From assembly GCF_007828835.1 (NCBI RefSeq), contig NZ_VIVL01000006.1:1-64000 (forward strand): a stretch of 64,000 nt of DNA, in the 5' to 3' direction. The stretch is from Variovorax beijingensis (lineage in GTDB: Bacteria; Pseudomonadota; Gammaproteobacteria; Burkholderiales; Burkholderiaceae_C). The notes under the pieces were generated by a model. That model was not told where the DNA came from. It made no database searches and was given only the letters and a program-made list of their open reading frames with translations. Each line of letters starts with the position of its first letter. Positions within the stretch are counted from its first letter, which is position 1. A program made the translations under genes and the position numbers. Of the stretch, positions 24,013 through 32,501 are shown in pieces.

Positions 24013-25425
24013 ATGGCAACCATCACGGCCCACGAGCCGAAAGGCAAGCACCAGTCGAAGAAAGCCACCGCGAGCGGCTGGATCGGCTCGGCGCTGGAGT
24101 ACTACGACTTCTTCATCTACGCCACCGCGGCGGCGCTGATCTTTCCGCAGATCTTCTTTCCCAAGGGCGACCCGCAGATCGCGATCATCGCGTCGCTCGC
24201 CACCTACGGCGTGGGCTACGTCGCACGGCCGATCGGCGCGCTGCTGCTGGGCCACTGGGGCGACACGCACGGCCGCAAGACGGTGCTGATCCTGTGCATG
24301 TTCCTGATGGGCTTTTCCACCGTGGCCGTCGGCCTGCTGCCCACCTATGACCAGGTCGGCCTGTGGGCGCCCGCGCTGCTGGTGGTGCTGCGCCTGATCC
24401 AGGGCTTTGCGGTGGCCGGCGAGATTTCGGGCGCGAGCTCGATGATCCTGGAGCACGCGCCGTTCGGACGCCGCGGCTTCTTCGCGAGCTTCACGCTGCA
24501 GGGCGTGCAGGCCGGCCAGATCATGGCGGCCGCCGTGTTCCTGCCGCTCGCGCACTACATGGACAAGGATGCCTTCAACGCCTGGGGCTGGCGCATTCCG
24601 TTCCTGCTGAGCTTCATCGTCATCGTGGCCGGCTACATCATCCGCAAGGAAGTGGACGAGACCCCTGCCTTTGCCGAAGTCGAGAAGAGCGCCAAGGTGC
24701 CGAAGGCGCCGGTGATCCAGGCCGTGACCGAGAGCTGGGGCGACATGCTGCGCGTGCTGCTGTGCTCGCTGATGAACGTGATCCCGGTGGTCGCGACCAT
24801 CTTCGGCGCCGCCTACGCGGTGCAGCCGGGCTACGGCATCAACTTCGAGAAGGACATCTACCTCTGGATTCCGGTGATGGGCAACATCCTGGCCGTGATC
24901 GTGATCCCGTTCGTCGGCAACCTGTCGGACAAGGTCGGCCGCCGCCTGCCGATTGCCGTCGGCGCCATCGGTTCGGGCCTGCTGTCGTTCGGCTACCTGT
25001 ACGCCATCAGCATCCACAACGTGCCGCTGGCCATCGTGATGTCGCTCCTGATGTGGGGCGTGGTCTACCAGGGCTACAACGCCGTGTTCCCGAGCTTCTA
25101 TCCGGAGATGTTCCCCACACGCACCCGCGTTTCCGGCATGGCGATCTCGCAGAACATCGGCACCGCGATCACCGCGCTGCTGCCGGCGCTGTTCGTGGCG
25201 GTCGCGCCTCCCGGCGCCGCCAACATCCCGCTGACCGTCGGCGCCATCACGCTGGCGATCTGCGCCATTGCCGCGATCTCGGCCCTGAGCGCACGCGAAA
25301 CCTACCGCGTGCACATGAACGACCTGGGCAAGCCCGATGCGGTGCCGGTCGACAAGCTCGAGTACGACCGGCTGCGCGAAGAAACGCTCGCCTCCGCACG
25401 CATGGCCGCCAAGGCCGTGGCCTGA
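24013..25425 (+). CDS. MFS metabolite:H+ symporter, ShiA-like
   Basis: A 470-residue transporter of the metabolite:proton symporter family (ShiA, KgtP, ProP). It has the N-terminal SGWIGSALEYYDFFIYATAA, then GYVARPIGALLLGHWGDTHG with the loop 2-3 motif, GRKTVLI, and RLIQGFAVAGEISGASSMIL. GGAGAC precedes ATG 24013, 30 bases after quiC. Given the genes upstream, shikimate, quinate or protocatechuate is the likely substrate; if shikimate, the cluster would hold both a high-affinity TRAP and a proton symporter for related acids. Confidence 0.82.
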   Translation: MATITAHEPKGKHQSKKATASGWIGSALEYYDFFIYATAAALIFPQIFFPKGDPQIAIIASLATYGVGYVARPIGALLLGHWGDTHGRKTVLILCMFLMGFSTVAVGLLPTYDQVGLWAPALLVVLRLIQGFAVAGEISGASSMILEHAPFGRRGFFASFTLQGVQAGQIMAAAVFLPLAHYMDKDAFNAWGWRIPFLLSFIVIVAGYIIRKEVDETPAFAEVEKSAKVPKAPVIQAVTESWGDMLRVLLCSLMNVIPVVATIFGAAYAVQPGYGINFEKDIYLWIPVMGNILAVIVIPFVGNLSDKVGRRLPIAVGAIGSGLLSFGYLYAISIHNVPLAIVMSLLMWGVVYQGYNAVFPSFYPEMFPTRTRVSGMAISQNIGTAITALLPALFVAVAPPGAANIPLTVGAITLAICAIAAISALSARETYRVHMNDLGKPDAVPVDKLEYDRLREETLASARMAAKAVA

Positions 25426-25450
25426 AGACCTTGCGCGCACCAAGGGCGTC

Positions 25451-25471
25451 GGCGCCATGAAGAATGGCGCC
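25451..25471. other. Perfect hairpin overlapping a start codon
   Basis: GGCGCCAT-GAAGA-ATGGCGCC has eight-base arms and a five-base loop. The right arm contains ATG 25464, one of two possible starts of the next gene; the second ATG (25473) follows just after the stem. No T-run follows, so it is a weak candidate for an intrinsic terminator and could instead mask the upstream start. Confidence 0.4.
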
Positions 25472-25472
25472 C

Positions 25473-26147
25473 ATGACCTCCCATCTCAAGATCGATTTCG
25501 TCTCCGATGTCTCCTGCCCCTGGTGCGCCGTCGGCCTGGGCTCGCTCGAAGCGGCGCTGCGGCGCGTCGCGCCCGGCATCACGGCGGAGCTGCATTTCCA
25601 GCCCTTCGAGCTGAACCCGCAGATGCCGCCCGAAGGCCAGGACACCTTCGAGCACCTGAGCCAGAAATACGGCTCCACGCGTGAACAGCAGGCGCAGTCG
25701 CGCGAGATGATCCGCCAGCGCGGGGCCGAGGTGGGCTTCGAGTTCAGCCCCGAGGGCCGGCCGCGCATCTACAACACCTTCGACGCCCACCGCCTGCTGC
25801 ACTGGGCCGAGCTCGAAAGCCCGGCCAGGCAGGCAGCGCTCAAGAAGCTGCTGCTGAAGGCCTACTTCACCGACCGCCAGAACCCCTCCGACCACGAGGT
25901 GCTGGTGCGCCTGGCCGCCGAGGCCGGGCTCGATGGGGCACGGGCCCGTGAGATTCTGGCCAGCGACGAGTTTGCGCGCGAAACCCGAGAGCGCGAACGC
26001 ATGTACACCGATGCCGGCATCCATTCGGTGCCCGCGATCATCATCAACGACCACCACCTGATCTCGGGCGGCCAGCCGGTCGAGGTGTTCGAGCGCGCCT
26101 TGCGCCAGATTGCCGGCGCTGCACCTGCCAGCGTGGCGGTTGCCTGA
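25473..26147 (+). CDS. DsbA-family oxidoreductase (FrnE/HCCA isomerase-like)
   Basis: A 224-residue thioredoxin-fold protein of the DsbA/FrnE branch. The active-site motif CPWC is at about 15-18 (DFVSDVSCPWCAVGLGSLE). An inserted helical domain follows (YNTFDAHRLLHWAELES), and the cis-proline is in GIHSVPAIIINDHH near the C-terminus. There is no signal peptide, so it acts in the cytoplasm, as a disulfide-active enzyme or glutathione-dependent isomerase. Two starts are possible: ATG 25464, buried in a perfect hairpin, and ATG 25473, which I prefer because MTSHLKIDF is the usual N-terminus of the family. Confidence 0.82.
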   Translation: MTSHLKIDFVSDVSCPWCAVGLGSLEAALRRVAPGITAELHFQPFELNPQMPPEGQDTFEHLSQKYGSTREQQAQSREMIRQRGAEVGFEFSPEGRPRIYNTFDAHRLLHWAELESPARQAALKKLLLKAYFTDRQNPSDHEVLVRLAAEAGLDGARAREILASDEFARETRERERMYTDAGIHSVPAIIINDHHLISGGQPVEVFERALRQIAGAAPASVAVA

Positions 26148-26269
26148 CTTAGCCGGAGCTTAGGCACTGCCTCGCGCGGCGCGGCGAAGGTAAAGTGCGT
26201 CAACGCGGAGCGGGGCACGGTGGTTGAGGAAGCGTCCTCGAATCGCCGTTACCCGCAGGAGCTCCGAAG

Positions 26270-26740
26270 ATGAAAAAGAAAAGCCTCATCGCCGCACTCG
26301 TTCTCATGGCCGCGGCCTCGCTGCCCGCGTTGGCCGACGAATACGGCAGGCACCCGTTCTACCTGCACGCCCTGTCGGACCTGCGCACGGCCGCCTGGAA
26401 GGTGGAGCACCGCCGCCCCGAAGACGGGCAGGTCTCGCGCGACGAGCAGGTGGTGCTCGACGAGATCCATGCCGCCATCGGCGACCTGCAGCACGCGGCG
26501 TGGCTCGATGGCAAGCCCGTCGAATGGCGCGAGCCCACCGACGCCTGGCTGCCGCGCGAGGGCCGCCTGCATGCAGCGGTCGACCTGCTGCGCAAGGTGC
26601 GCTCCGACGTGGCGCGCGAAGAAGACGACCCGCGTTCGCGGCTGTTCCAGCAGCGCGGCCTGGCGCACGTCGACCTGGCACTCGGCACCGCGCAGCACGC
26701 CATCGGCGACGTGCGCCGCCACGACCTGCGCAGGGAGTGA
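26270..26740 (+). CDS. Exported helical protein, unknown
   Basis: A 156-residue protein with a clear signal peptide (KKKSLIAALVLMAAASLPALA, cleaved before DEYG). The mature part is short, charged and probably all-helical, with the phrase HPFYLHALSDLRTAAWKVEH near the start, found in a family of small betaproteobacterial periplasmic proteins without known function. CAGGAG lies nine bases before ATG 26270. Its stop overlaps the GTG of the DUF1800 gene, so the two are probably co-expressed. Confidence 0.65.
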   Translation: MKKKSLIAALVLMAAASLPALADEYGRHPFYLHALSDLRTAAWKVEHRRPEDGQVSRDEQVVLDEIHAAIGDLQHAAWLDGKPVEWREPTDAWLPREGRLHAAVDLLRKVRSDVAREEDDPRSRLFQQRGLAHVDLALGTAQHAIGDVRRHDLRRE

Positions 26741-28341
26741 ACGCGGTGCCGGCCGCCGCTTCGCCGTGGTTCTCCATTCGTCGCGCGCGGATGTCGCTGG
26801 GTGCATGCGCACTGGCACTGCTCGCGGCCTGCGCGGGCGCGCCGGGCGACCATCGGCCGCTGGTCTCGGTCTCCTTGCCTTTCGCTTCGGTCGACGAAGC
26901 TGCGCGGCTGCGCTGGCTCGACCGCGTGGGCTGGGGCGCCAATGCGAGCAGCGAAGCGCAGCTGGCGCGGCGCGGCCTGCCGCTGTGGATGCGCGACCAG
27001 CTCAATCCGCGGCCCGCCGCGCTGCCGCCGGCCGCGCAGGCGCAGGTCGATGCCATGGCCATTTCGCGCACGCCGCTCGACCAGCTCGTGACCGAACTCG
27101 ACGCACAGCGCAAGGCTGCCGACGCCTTGCCCGACGAAGACCAGAAGAAGGCCGCGCGCCAGGCCTACCAGCAGCAGCTCAATGCGCTGGCGCGCGAGGC
27201 GCAACAGCGCTTCTTGCTGCGCGCACTCTATTCGCCCAACCAGCTGCAGGAGCACATGACGTGGTTCTGGATGAACCACTTCAACGTCAACCTGCGCAAG
27301 GACAACATCCGCGCGATGGTGGGCGACTACGAAGAGAACGCGATCCGCCCGCATGCGCTCGGCCGGTTCCGCGACCTGCTCGGCGCCACGCTGCACCACC
27401 CCGCGATGCTGCGCTACCTGGACAACGCGCAGAACGCCGCCAACCGCATCAACGAGAACTATGCGCGCGAACTGATGGAACTGCACACCTTGGGCGTGGG
27501 CGGCGGCTATTCGCAGGCCGACGTGCAGGAACTCGCGCGCGTACTCACCGGCGTGGGCGTGAGCTACCAGCCGCTCGATGCGCCGCCTCCCAACGTGCGG
27601 CCGGCGCTGCGCGCCGATTACCTGCGCCGGGGCCTGTTCGAGTTCAACCCCAACCGGCACGACTACGGCCCGAAGACGCTGCTGGGCCAGCCTATCCAGG
27701 GCCGCGGACTGGCCGAGGCCGACGAGGCGCTCGACCGCCTGGCGCGCGCGCCGGCTACCGCGCGCTTCATCTCGCGCAAGCTCGCCGTGTACTTCGTCTC
27801 CGACGATCCGCCGCAGGCGCTGGTCGAGCGCATGGCTGCGGCCTTCACGCGCAGCGACGGCGACATCGCCGTCACGCTCAAGGCGATGTTCGAGTCGCCC
27901 GAGTTCGCCGCCTCGCTCGGACGCAAGTTCCGCGACCCGGTCCACTACGTGATCGCCGGCGTGCGGCTCGCATACGACGACCGCGTGGTGACGAACCTGA
28001 ATCCGATGCTCGGCTGGATCAACCGCATGGGCGAACAGCTGTACGGCCACGAGACGCCCGACGGCTATCCGCTCAACGAAGCAGCCTGGGCCAGCGCGGG
28101 GCAGATGAACACGCGCTTCGAGATCGCGCGCGCCATTGGTGCGAACGGCGCCGTGCTGTTCCGCACGGACGACAAGGCGCCGCTTGAGAAACCCGCATTC
28201 CCGCCACTGGCCGATTCGCGCGCGGTGCGCGCCATGCAGGCGGGCCTGGGCGCGGACACGCGCGAGGCGCTGGCGCAGGCGAGGACCCCGCAGGAGTGGA
28301 ACACCTTCCTGCTGGCGTCGCCCGAGCTGATGCGGCGCTGA
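26737..28341 (+). CDS. DUF1800 family protein, lipoprotein-like leader
   Basis: A protein of about 534 residues in the DUF1800 family, which is almost always paired with DUF1501, as here. Family phrases are RLRWLDRVGWGANASSEA, LQEHMTWFWMNHFNVNL, INENYARELMELHTLGV and ARFISRKLAVYFVSDDPP. The leader ALALLAACAG has a lipobox-like Cys. The start is uncertain: GTG 26737 overlaps the previous stop and gives a basic leader (SIRRARM); GTG 26746 and ATG 26791 are alternatives, the last lacking basic residues. No enzymatic role is established for the family; export and association with DUF1501 are likely. Confidence 0.78.
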   Translation: MNAVPAAASPWFSIRRARMSLGACALALLAACAGAPGDHRPLVSVSLPFASVDEAARLRWLDRVGWGANASSEAQLARRGLPLWMRDQLNPRPAALPPAAQAQVDAMAISRTPLDQLVTELDAQRKAADALPDEDQKKAARQAYQQQLNALAREAQQRFLLRALYSPNQLQEHMTWFWMNHFNVNLRKDNIRAMVGDYEENAIRPHALGRFRDLLGATLHHPAMLRYLDNAQNAANRINENYARELMELHTLGVGGGYSQADVQELARVLTGVGVSYQPLDAPPPNVRPALRADYLRRGLFEFNPNRHDYGPKTLLGQPIQGRGLAEADEALDRLARAPATARFISRKLAVYFVSDDPPQALVERMAAAFTRSDGDIAVTLKAMFESPEFAASLGRKFRDPVHYVIAGVRLAYDDRVVTNLNPMLGWINRMGEQLYGHETPDGYPLNEAAWASAGQMNTRFEIARAIGANGAVLFRTDDKAPLEKPAFPPLADSRAVRAMQAGLGADTREALAQARTPQEWNTFLLASPELMRR

Positions 28342-28352
28342 TCGCGGTTTTT

Positions 28353-28468
28353 CTCCCTCCCCTCCGGGGGAGGGCAGGGGTGGGGGCCAGCGGCGTTCGA
28401 TGACGCACAAGGCGAGACAAGCGCCGCCGGGCCCCCATCTCAACCTTCCCCCGGAAGGGGAAGGGGCA
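28353..28468. repeat. Nested intergenic palindrome between DUF1800 and DUF1501 genes
   Basis: The gap contains three stacked palindromes. Two are GC-rich hairpins (around CCCTCCGGGGGAGGG and CTTCCCCCGGAAGGGG); between them an eight-base arm pair, TGGGGGCC (28381-28388) and GGCCCCCA (28430-28437), closes a larger stem. The arrangement resembles REP/BIME-type elements common in Comamonadaceae intergenes. It could trim or stabilise mRNA between the two cotranscribed genes. Confidence 0.6.
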
Positions 28469-28491
28469 AGGCAGAAGAAAGGACATATCTT

Positions 28492-29703
28492 ATGCAACGT
28501 CGAGAACTCTTGAAGCTCCTGGCCGGCGCGCCACTCGCGGGCGCCGTCGGCCGGCTGGTGGCCGCGCCCGCGGCCGAAGGCACCAAGCTGCTGGTGGTGT
28601 TCCTGCGCGGCGCGTACGACTGCGCCAACCTGCTCGTGCCCACCGGCAGCGACTTCTACTACGCATCGCGCCCCAACATCGCCATCGCCCGGCCCGGCTC
28701 GCCCAACGGCGCGCTGCCGCTGGACGCCGACTGGGGCCTGCACCCTGCGCTGGCGCAGAGCGTGATGCCGATGTTCCAGCAGAAGCAGGCCTCCTTCATC
28801 GCCTTCGCCGGCACCGACGACCTCACGCGCAGCCACTTCGAGACGCAGGACTCCATCGAACTGGGCCAGGCGCTCGACAAGCGCCGCGACTACCGCTCGG
28901 GCTTTCTCAACCGGCTGGCCGGCGTGCTCGGCGCGGGGCCCGTCACCGACGTCTCGCCCATCGCCTTCACCGACCAGTTGCCGATCTCGATGCGCGGCAG
29001 CGCCAAGGCAGCCAACATGGCGCTGGCCGGCAGTGCGCGCTCGGGCATCGACGCGCGGCAGAGCCAGGTCATCGCGGCCATGTACCGAAACACCACGCTG
29101 GCCCAGCCGGTGGCAGAGGGCTTCCAGGTGCGCGACGAGGTCATGCGCGCGGTGCAGGCCGAGATGGACGCCGCCAGCCGCAACGCCATGAGCGCCAAGG
29201 GCTTCGAGCTGGTCGCGCGCCGCATGGCGCTGCTGATGCGGGACCGCTTCGACCTCGGCTTCGTCGACGTCGGCGGCTGGGACACGCACGTGGGGCAGGG
29301 CGGCGCCACCGGCTACCTCGCCAACCGGTTCGAGGAACTGGGCCGTGGCGTGGCCGGCTTCGCGCAGGAAATGGGTGAAGACGCCTGGCGCCAGACCGTG
29401 GTGGTGATCATCAGCGAATTCGGCCGTACCTTCCGCGAGAACGGCAACCGCGGCACCGATCACGGGCACGGCACCGTGTACTGGGTGCTCGGCGGCGGCC
29501 TCTCGGCGCAGGCCGGCGGGCGCATCGTGGGCGAGCAGCAGGAAGTGGCGCAGGCCACGCTGTTCCAGAACCGCGACTACCCGGTGCTCAACGAATACCG
29601 CGCGGTGTTCGGCGGGCTGTTCAAGCGGATGTACGGCCTTTCGCCGGCCCAGCTCGCGCGGGTGTTCGAGGGGGTGGCGCCGAAGGATCTGCAGCTGGTT
29701 TAG
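28492..29703 (+). CDS. DUF1501 family exported protein
   Basis: A 403-residue protein of the DUF1501 family. The twin-arginine leader is MQRRELLKLLAGAPLAGAVG, ending near VAAPAAEG. The body has LLVVFLRGAYDCANLLVPTG, HPALAQSVMPMFQQKQASFI, DVGGWDTHVGQGGATGYLAN and VIISEFGRTFRENGNRGTDH, motifs shared with the alkaline phosphatase/sulfatase superfamily, so a hydrolytic ancestor is likely. AAAGGA lies before ATG 28492. It is the partner of the DUF1800 gene upstream. Tat export suggests it folds, perhaps with a metal, before leaving the cytoplasm. Confidence 0.82.
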   Translation: MQRRELLKLLAGAPLAGAVGRLVAAPAAEGTKLLVVFLRGAYDCANLLVPTGSDFYYASRPNIAIARPGSPNGALPLDADWGLHPALAQSVMPMFQQKQASFIAFAGTDDLTRSHFETQDSIELGQALDKRRDYRSGFLNRLAGVLGAGPVTDVSPIAFTDQLPISMRGSAKAANMALAGSARSGIDARQSQVIAAMYRNTTLAQPVAEGFQVRDEVMRAVQAEMDAASRNAMSAKGFELVARRMALLMRDRFDLGFVDVGGWDTHVGQGGATGYLANRFEELGRGVAGFAQEMGEDAWRQTVVVIISEFGRTFRENGNRGTDHGHGTVYWVLGGGLSAQAGGRIVGEQQEVAQATLFQNRDYPVLNEYRAVFGGLFKRMYGLSPAQLARVFEGVAPKDLQLV

Positions 29704-29757
29704 CTGCCCGGCGCATTCCTGCGGACCGGGCGTCCAGGAGCCGCCGAGAATCGGTGC

Positions 29758-30504
29758 ATGCCTCATGCCGTCTCCTTCCTTCGCGCCGCACGCCTGGCGC
29801 GAAGCGCCAAACCCTTTCTCGCCCGCGGCGGCTTCAAGCGCGAGCGCTGCGCGGGCTGCCGCCTGGTGCCCAGCCATTGCATGTGCGCCGTGCGCCCTTC
29901 GGTGGCAACGCACGCGGGGGTGTGCCTGCTCATGGCCGACATCGAGCCGCTCAAGCCCACCAACACGGGGTGGCTGGTCGCCGACGTGGTGGCCGATACC
30001 TTCGCCTTCGGCTGGGCCCGCACCGAGACCGATCCCGCGCTGCTGGCGCTGCTGAACGATCCGCAATGGCAGCCCTACGTGGTGTTCCCGGGGCAATACG
30101 CGGCACCCGAGCGCGTGGTCCTGGCCGTTCCGGCGCCTGGAACGGACGGCAGCGGCATTTCGAAACGGCCGCTCTTCATCCTGTTCGACGCGACATGGGC
30201 CGAGGCACGCAAGATGTTCCGCAGAAGCCCTTACCTCGACCGGCTGCCGGTGCTGAGCCTGCAGCCGGAGCGGATCACGCAGTACAAGCTGCGCAATTCC
30301 GGCCGCGACGACCACTTCTGCACCAGCGAGGTGGCCGCGATGTGCATGAGCCTGGCGGGCGAAAGCGTCGCCGAACAGACGCTGGATGCCTACCTCGCGG
30401 TGTTCACGCACCACTATCTGCATGCGAAGAACCAGCAGCCCGTTGCCTGGGACGGTGCAGCGCATCGGCGGCTGCGCGAAGTGTCCATTCGACCGCCGGC
30501 GTAA
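29758..30504 (+). CDS. DTW-domain tRNA-uridine aminocarboxypropyltransferase-like protein
   Basis: A 248-residue SPOUT-related protein of the DTW family (TapT/YfiP type), which adds the 3-amino-3-carboxypropyl group to uridine (acp3U) of some tRNAs. Visible: the zinc-type cysteines KRERCAGCRLVPSHCMC at about 24-40 and LMADIEPLKPTNTGWLVADV. The family's D-T-W box appears as FDATWAEARKMFRRSPYL (D-A-T-W). Near the C-terminus is QTLDAYLAVFTHHYLHAK. The ribosome site is weak. It is a monocistronic-looking housekeeping gene. Confidence 0.8.
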   Translation: MPHAVSFLRAARLARSAKPFLARGGFKRERCAGCRLVPSHCMCAVRPSVATHAGVCLLMADIEPLKPTNTGWLVADVVADTFAFGWARTETDPALLALLNDPQWQPYVVFPGQYAAPERVVLAVPAPGTDGSGISKRPLFILFDATWAEARKMFRRSPYLDRLPVLSLQPERITQYKLRNSGRDDHFCTSEVAAMCMSLAGESVAEQTLDAYLAVFTHHYLHAKNQQPVAWDGAAHRRLREVSIRPPA

Positions 30505-30646
30505 TGTCGCCGAACTTGCCAGCGATCATCGTCATGCCTCGGCTTGCGGCACTTCCCGCATCGCCTGCCTGCTCGGCGCCAGGGCTTTGGGCTTCGCCGC
30601 AAAATAGGCGCCGGCGCGCACGGCGCATCCAGAAGGAACATCCGAC

Positions 30647-31705
30647 ATGACTACGCCCTTACAGCAACTCCTCGGCACCGATCTGCCGCTGATCCAGGCC
30701 CCGATGGCCGGCGTCCAAGGCAGCGCCATGGCCATTGCGGTCAGCAACGCGGGCGGGCTCGGCTCGCTGCCCTGCGCCATGCTGGCCCCCGATGCCATGC
30801 GCAGCGAACTCGCCGCGATCCGGGCCGGCACCGGCAAGCCCTGCAACGTCAACTTCTTCTGCCACACGCCGCCGGAGCCGAGCGCCGAGCGCGAGGCGGC
30901 ATGGCGCAGTGCGCTGGCGCCGTACTACGCCGAATTCGGCATCGATGCCGCGAGCATCCCCACCGGTCCCGGGCGCAATCCGTTCAGCGCCGACGTGGCC
31001 AAGGTGCTGGCCGAGTTCCGCCCGGCGGTGGTGAGCTTTCATTTCGGGCTGCCTTCGGAGGCGCTGATGGCGCAGGTGCACGGCTGGGGCGCGAAGGTGC
31101 TGGCTTCGGCCACCACGGTCGAGGAGGCGCGGTGGCTCGAAGCGCGTGGTGTGGATGCGGTCATCGCGCAAGGGCTGGAGGCAGGCGGGCACCGCGGCCA
31201 TTTCCTGTCGCATGACCTGACGAGGCAGCTCGGCACCTTTGCGCTGCTGCCGCAGCTGGTGCATGCCGTGAAGGTGCCGGTGATCGCGGCCGGCGGCATT
31301 GCCGATGCAGCGGGCGTGGCCGCGGCCATGGCGCTGGGCGCGGCGGGCGTGCAGGTCGGCACCGCCTATCTGCTGGCGCCGGAGGCGACCACCAGCGCCG
31401 TGCACCGTGCGGCGCTGAAGAGCCAGGCCGCGCGCCACACGGCGCTCACCAATCTCTTCACGGGCCGCCCCGCGCGCGGCATCGTGAACCGCGTGATGCG
31501 CGAGCTGGGCCCGATCGGTGCCGCGGCGCCCGAGTTTCCGCTGGCCACGTCGGGCATTGCGCCGCTGCGCGCCAAGGCCGAGGCGCAGGGCAGCGGCGAT
31601 TTTTCTCCGCTGTGGTCGGGGCAGAACGCCACCGGCTGCCGCGAGCTGCCGGCCGCCGAGATCACGCGCGCATTGGCGCAAGGTTTTCAATCTCTTACGG
31701 CCTGA
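30647..31705 (+). CDS. Nitronate monooxygenase
   Basis: A 352-residue FMN-dependent TIM-barrel enzyme of the nitronate monooxygenase (2-nitropropane dioxygenase) family, which detoxifies alkyl nitronates. Typical stretches are LPLIQAPMAGVQGSAMAIAV at the N-terminus, IAQGLEAGGHRGHF around the catalytic His, and the phosphate-binding VPVIAAGGIADAAGVAAAMA followed by GAAGVQVGTAYLLAPEATTS. GAAGGA precedes ATG 30647. The esterase gene follows after four bases, so both are one unit. Confidence 0.86.
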   Translation: MTTPLQQLLGTDLPLIQAPMAGVQGSAMAIAVSNAGGLGSLPCAMLAPDAMRSELAAIRAGTGKPCNVNFFCHTPPEPSAEREAAWRSALAPYYAEFGIDAASIPTGPGRNPFSADVAKVLAEFRPAVVSFHFGLPSEALMAQVHGWGAKVLASATTVEEARWLEARGVDAVIAQGLEAGGHRGHFLSHDLTRQLGTFALLPQLVHAVKVPVIAAGGIADAAGVAAAMALGAAGVQVGTAYLLAPEATTSAVHRAALKSQAARHTALTNLFTGRPARGIVNRVMRELGPIGAAAPEFPLATSGIAPLRAKAEAQGSGDFSPLWSGQNATGCRELPAAEITRALAQGFQSLTA

Positions 31706-31709
31706 CGCC

Positions 31710-32375
31710 ATGACGCAACTCCACCTGCCTTTCAAGTTCCTCGAGCAGGCCGCAGGGCCGAACGTGCGCGAGCCCTGGCTGCTGGTGCTGATGCACGGCG
31801 TCGGCAGCAACGAGCAGGACCTGTTCGGCCTCGCGCGGCTCATGCCGCCGCAGTTCCACGTGCTGAGCCTGCGCGCGCCGTATGTGCTGTCGCCCGATGC
31901 CTATGCGTGGTTCGAGTTCGAGGTGCTGGCCGATGGCGAGCGGCGCATCAACGAGGAGCAGGAGCGCGAAAGCCGCTTCCTGGTGAGCGAGATGGTGGCC
32001 TCGGCGTCGCAGCAGCTCGGCGTACCGCCCGAGCGCGTGGTGGTCGGCGGTTTCAGCCAGGGCGGCATCATGGCGCTGTCGCTGCTGCTGACCCAGCCCG
32101 CCAAGGTGCGCGCGGCGATGGTGTGGCACGGCCGGCTGCTGTCGCAAGTGGCGGCGCACGTCGCGCCGCCCGAGGCTTTCGAAGGCAAGGCGCTGTGGGT
32201 GAGCCACGGCAGCGGCGACAACGTGATTCCGCCAAGCGCCGCGCAGGCCACGCGCGAACTCGCGCGCGGCCTGCCGCTGGCGCTGTCGGGCGCCGATTTT
32301 CCGGGCGGCCACGAGATCCGTCCGGCCGAGCTGCAAGGCACGCTGGCGTGGCTGCAGGCGCTCGGCGCGTCCTAG
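31710..32375 (+). CDS. Carboxylesterase/phospholipase-type alpha/beta hydrolase
   Basis: A 221-residue cytoplasmic serine hydrolase of the YpfH/carboxylesterase group. Elements: LLVLMHGVGSNEQDLFGLAR (oxyanion loop), nucleophile GGFSQGG, the acid in SHGSGDNVIPPSAAQA and the base His of FPGGHEIRPAELQ. It starts four bases after the nitronate monooxygenase stop. The substrate is unknown; short acyl esters or lysophospholipids are usual for the family. Confidence 0.82.
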   Translation: MTQLHLPFKFLEQAAGPNVREPWLLVLMHGVGSNEQDLFGLARLMPPQFHVLSLRAPYVLSPDAYAWFEFEVLADGERRINEEQERESRFLVSEMVASASQQLGVPPERVVVGGFSQGGIMALSLLLTQPAKVRAAMVWHGRLLSQVAAHVAPPEAFEGKALWVSHGSGDNVIPPSAAQATRELARGLPLALSGADFPGGHEIRPAELQGTLAWLQALGAS

Positions 32376-32501
32376 CGGTCGAACTTTCGGGCGATCGGCG
32401 CGTCACAGGGCGTTACGGGACCAAGCCGCGGCCGGGCGCCAATCTGGTGCACCATAGCCGCTCGTCTCCCATTGCAATCCTCCAAAAAGGAAACCGCAGA
32501 C

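Noticed and set aside
26359..30465. A 1368-codon open frame on the minus strand
   Set aside because: Antisense to the DUF1800, DUF1501 and DTW genes and running through an intergenic palindrome; no recognisable domain.
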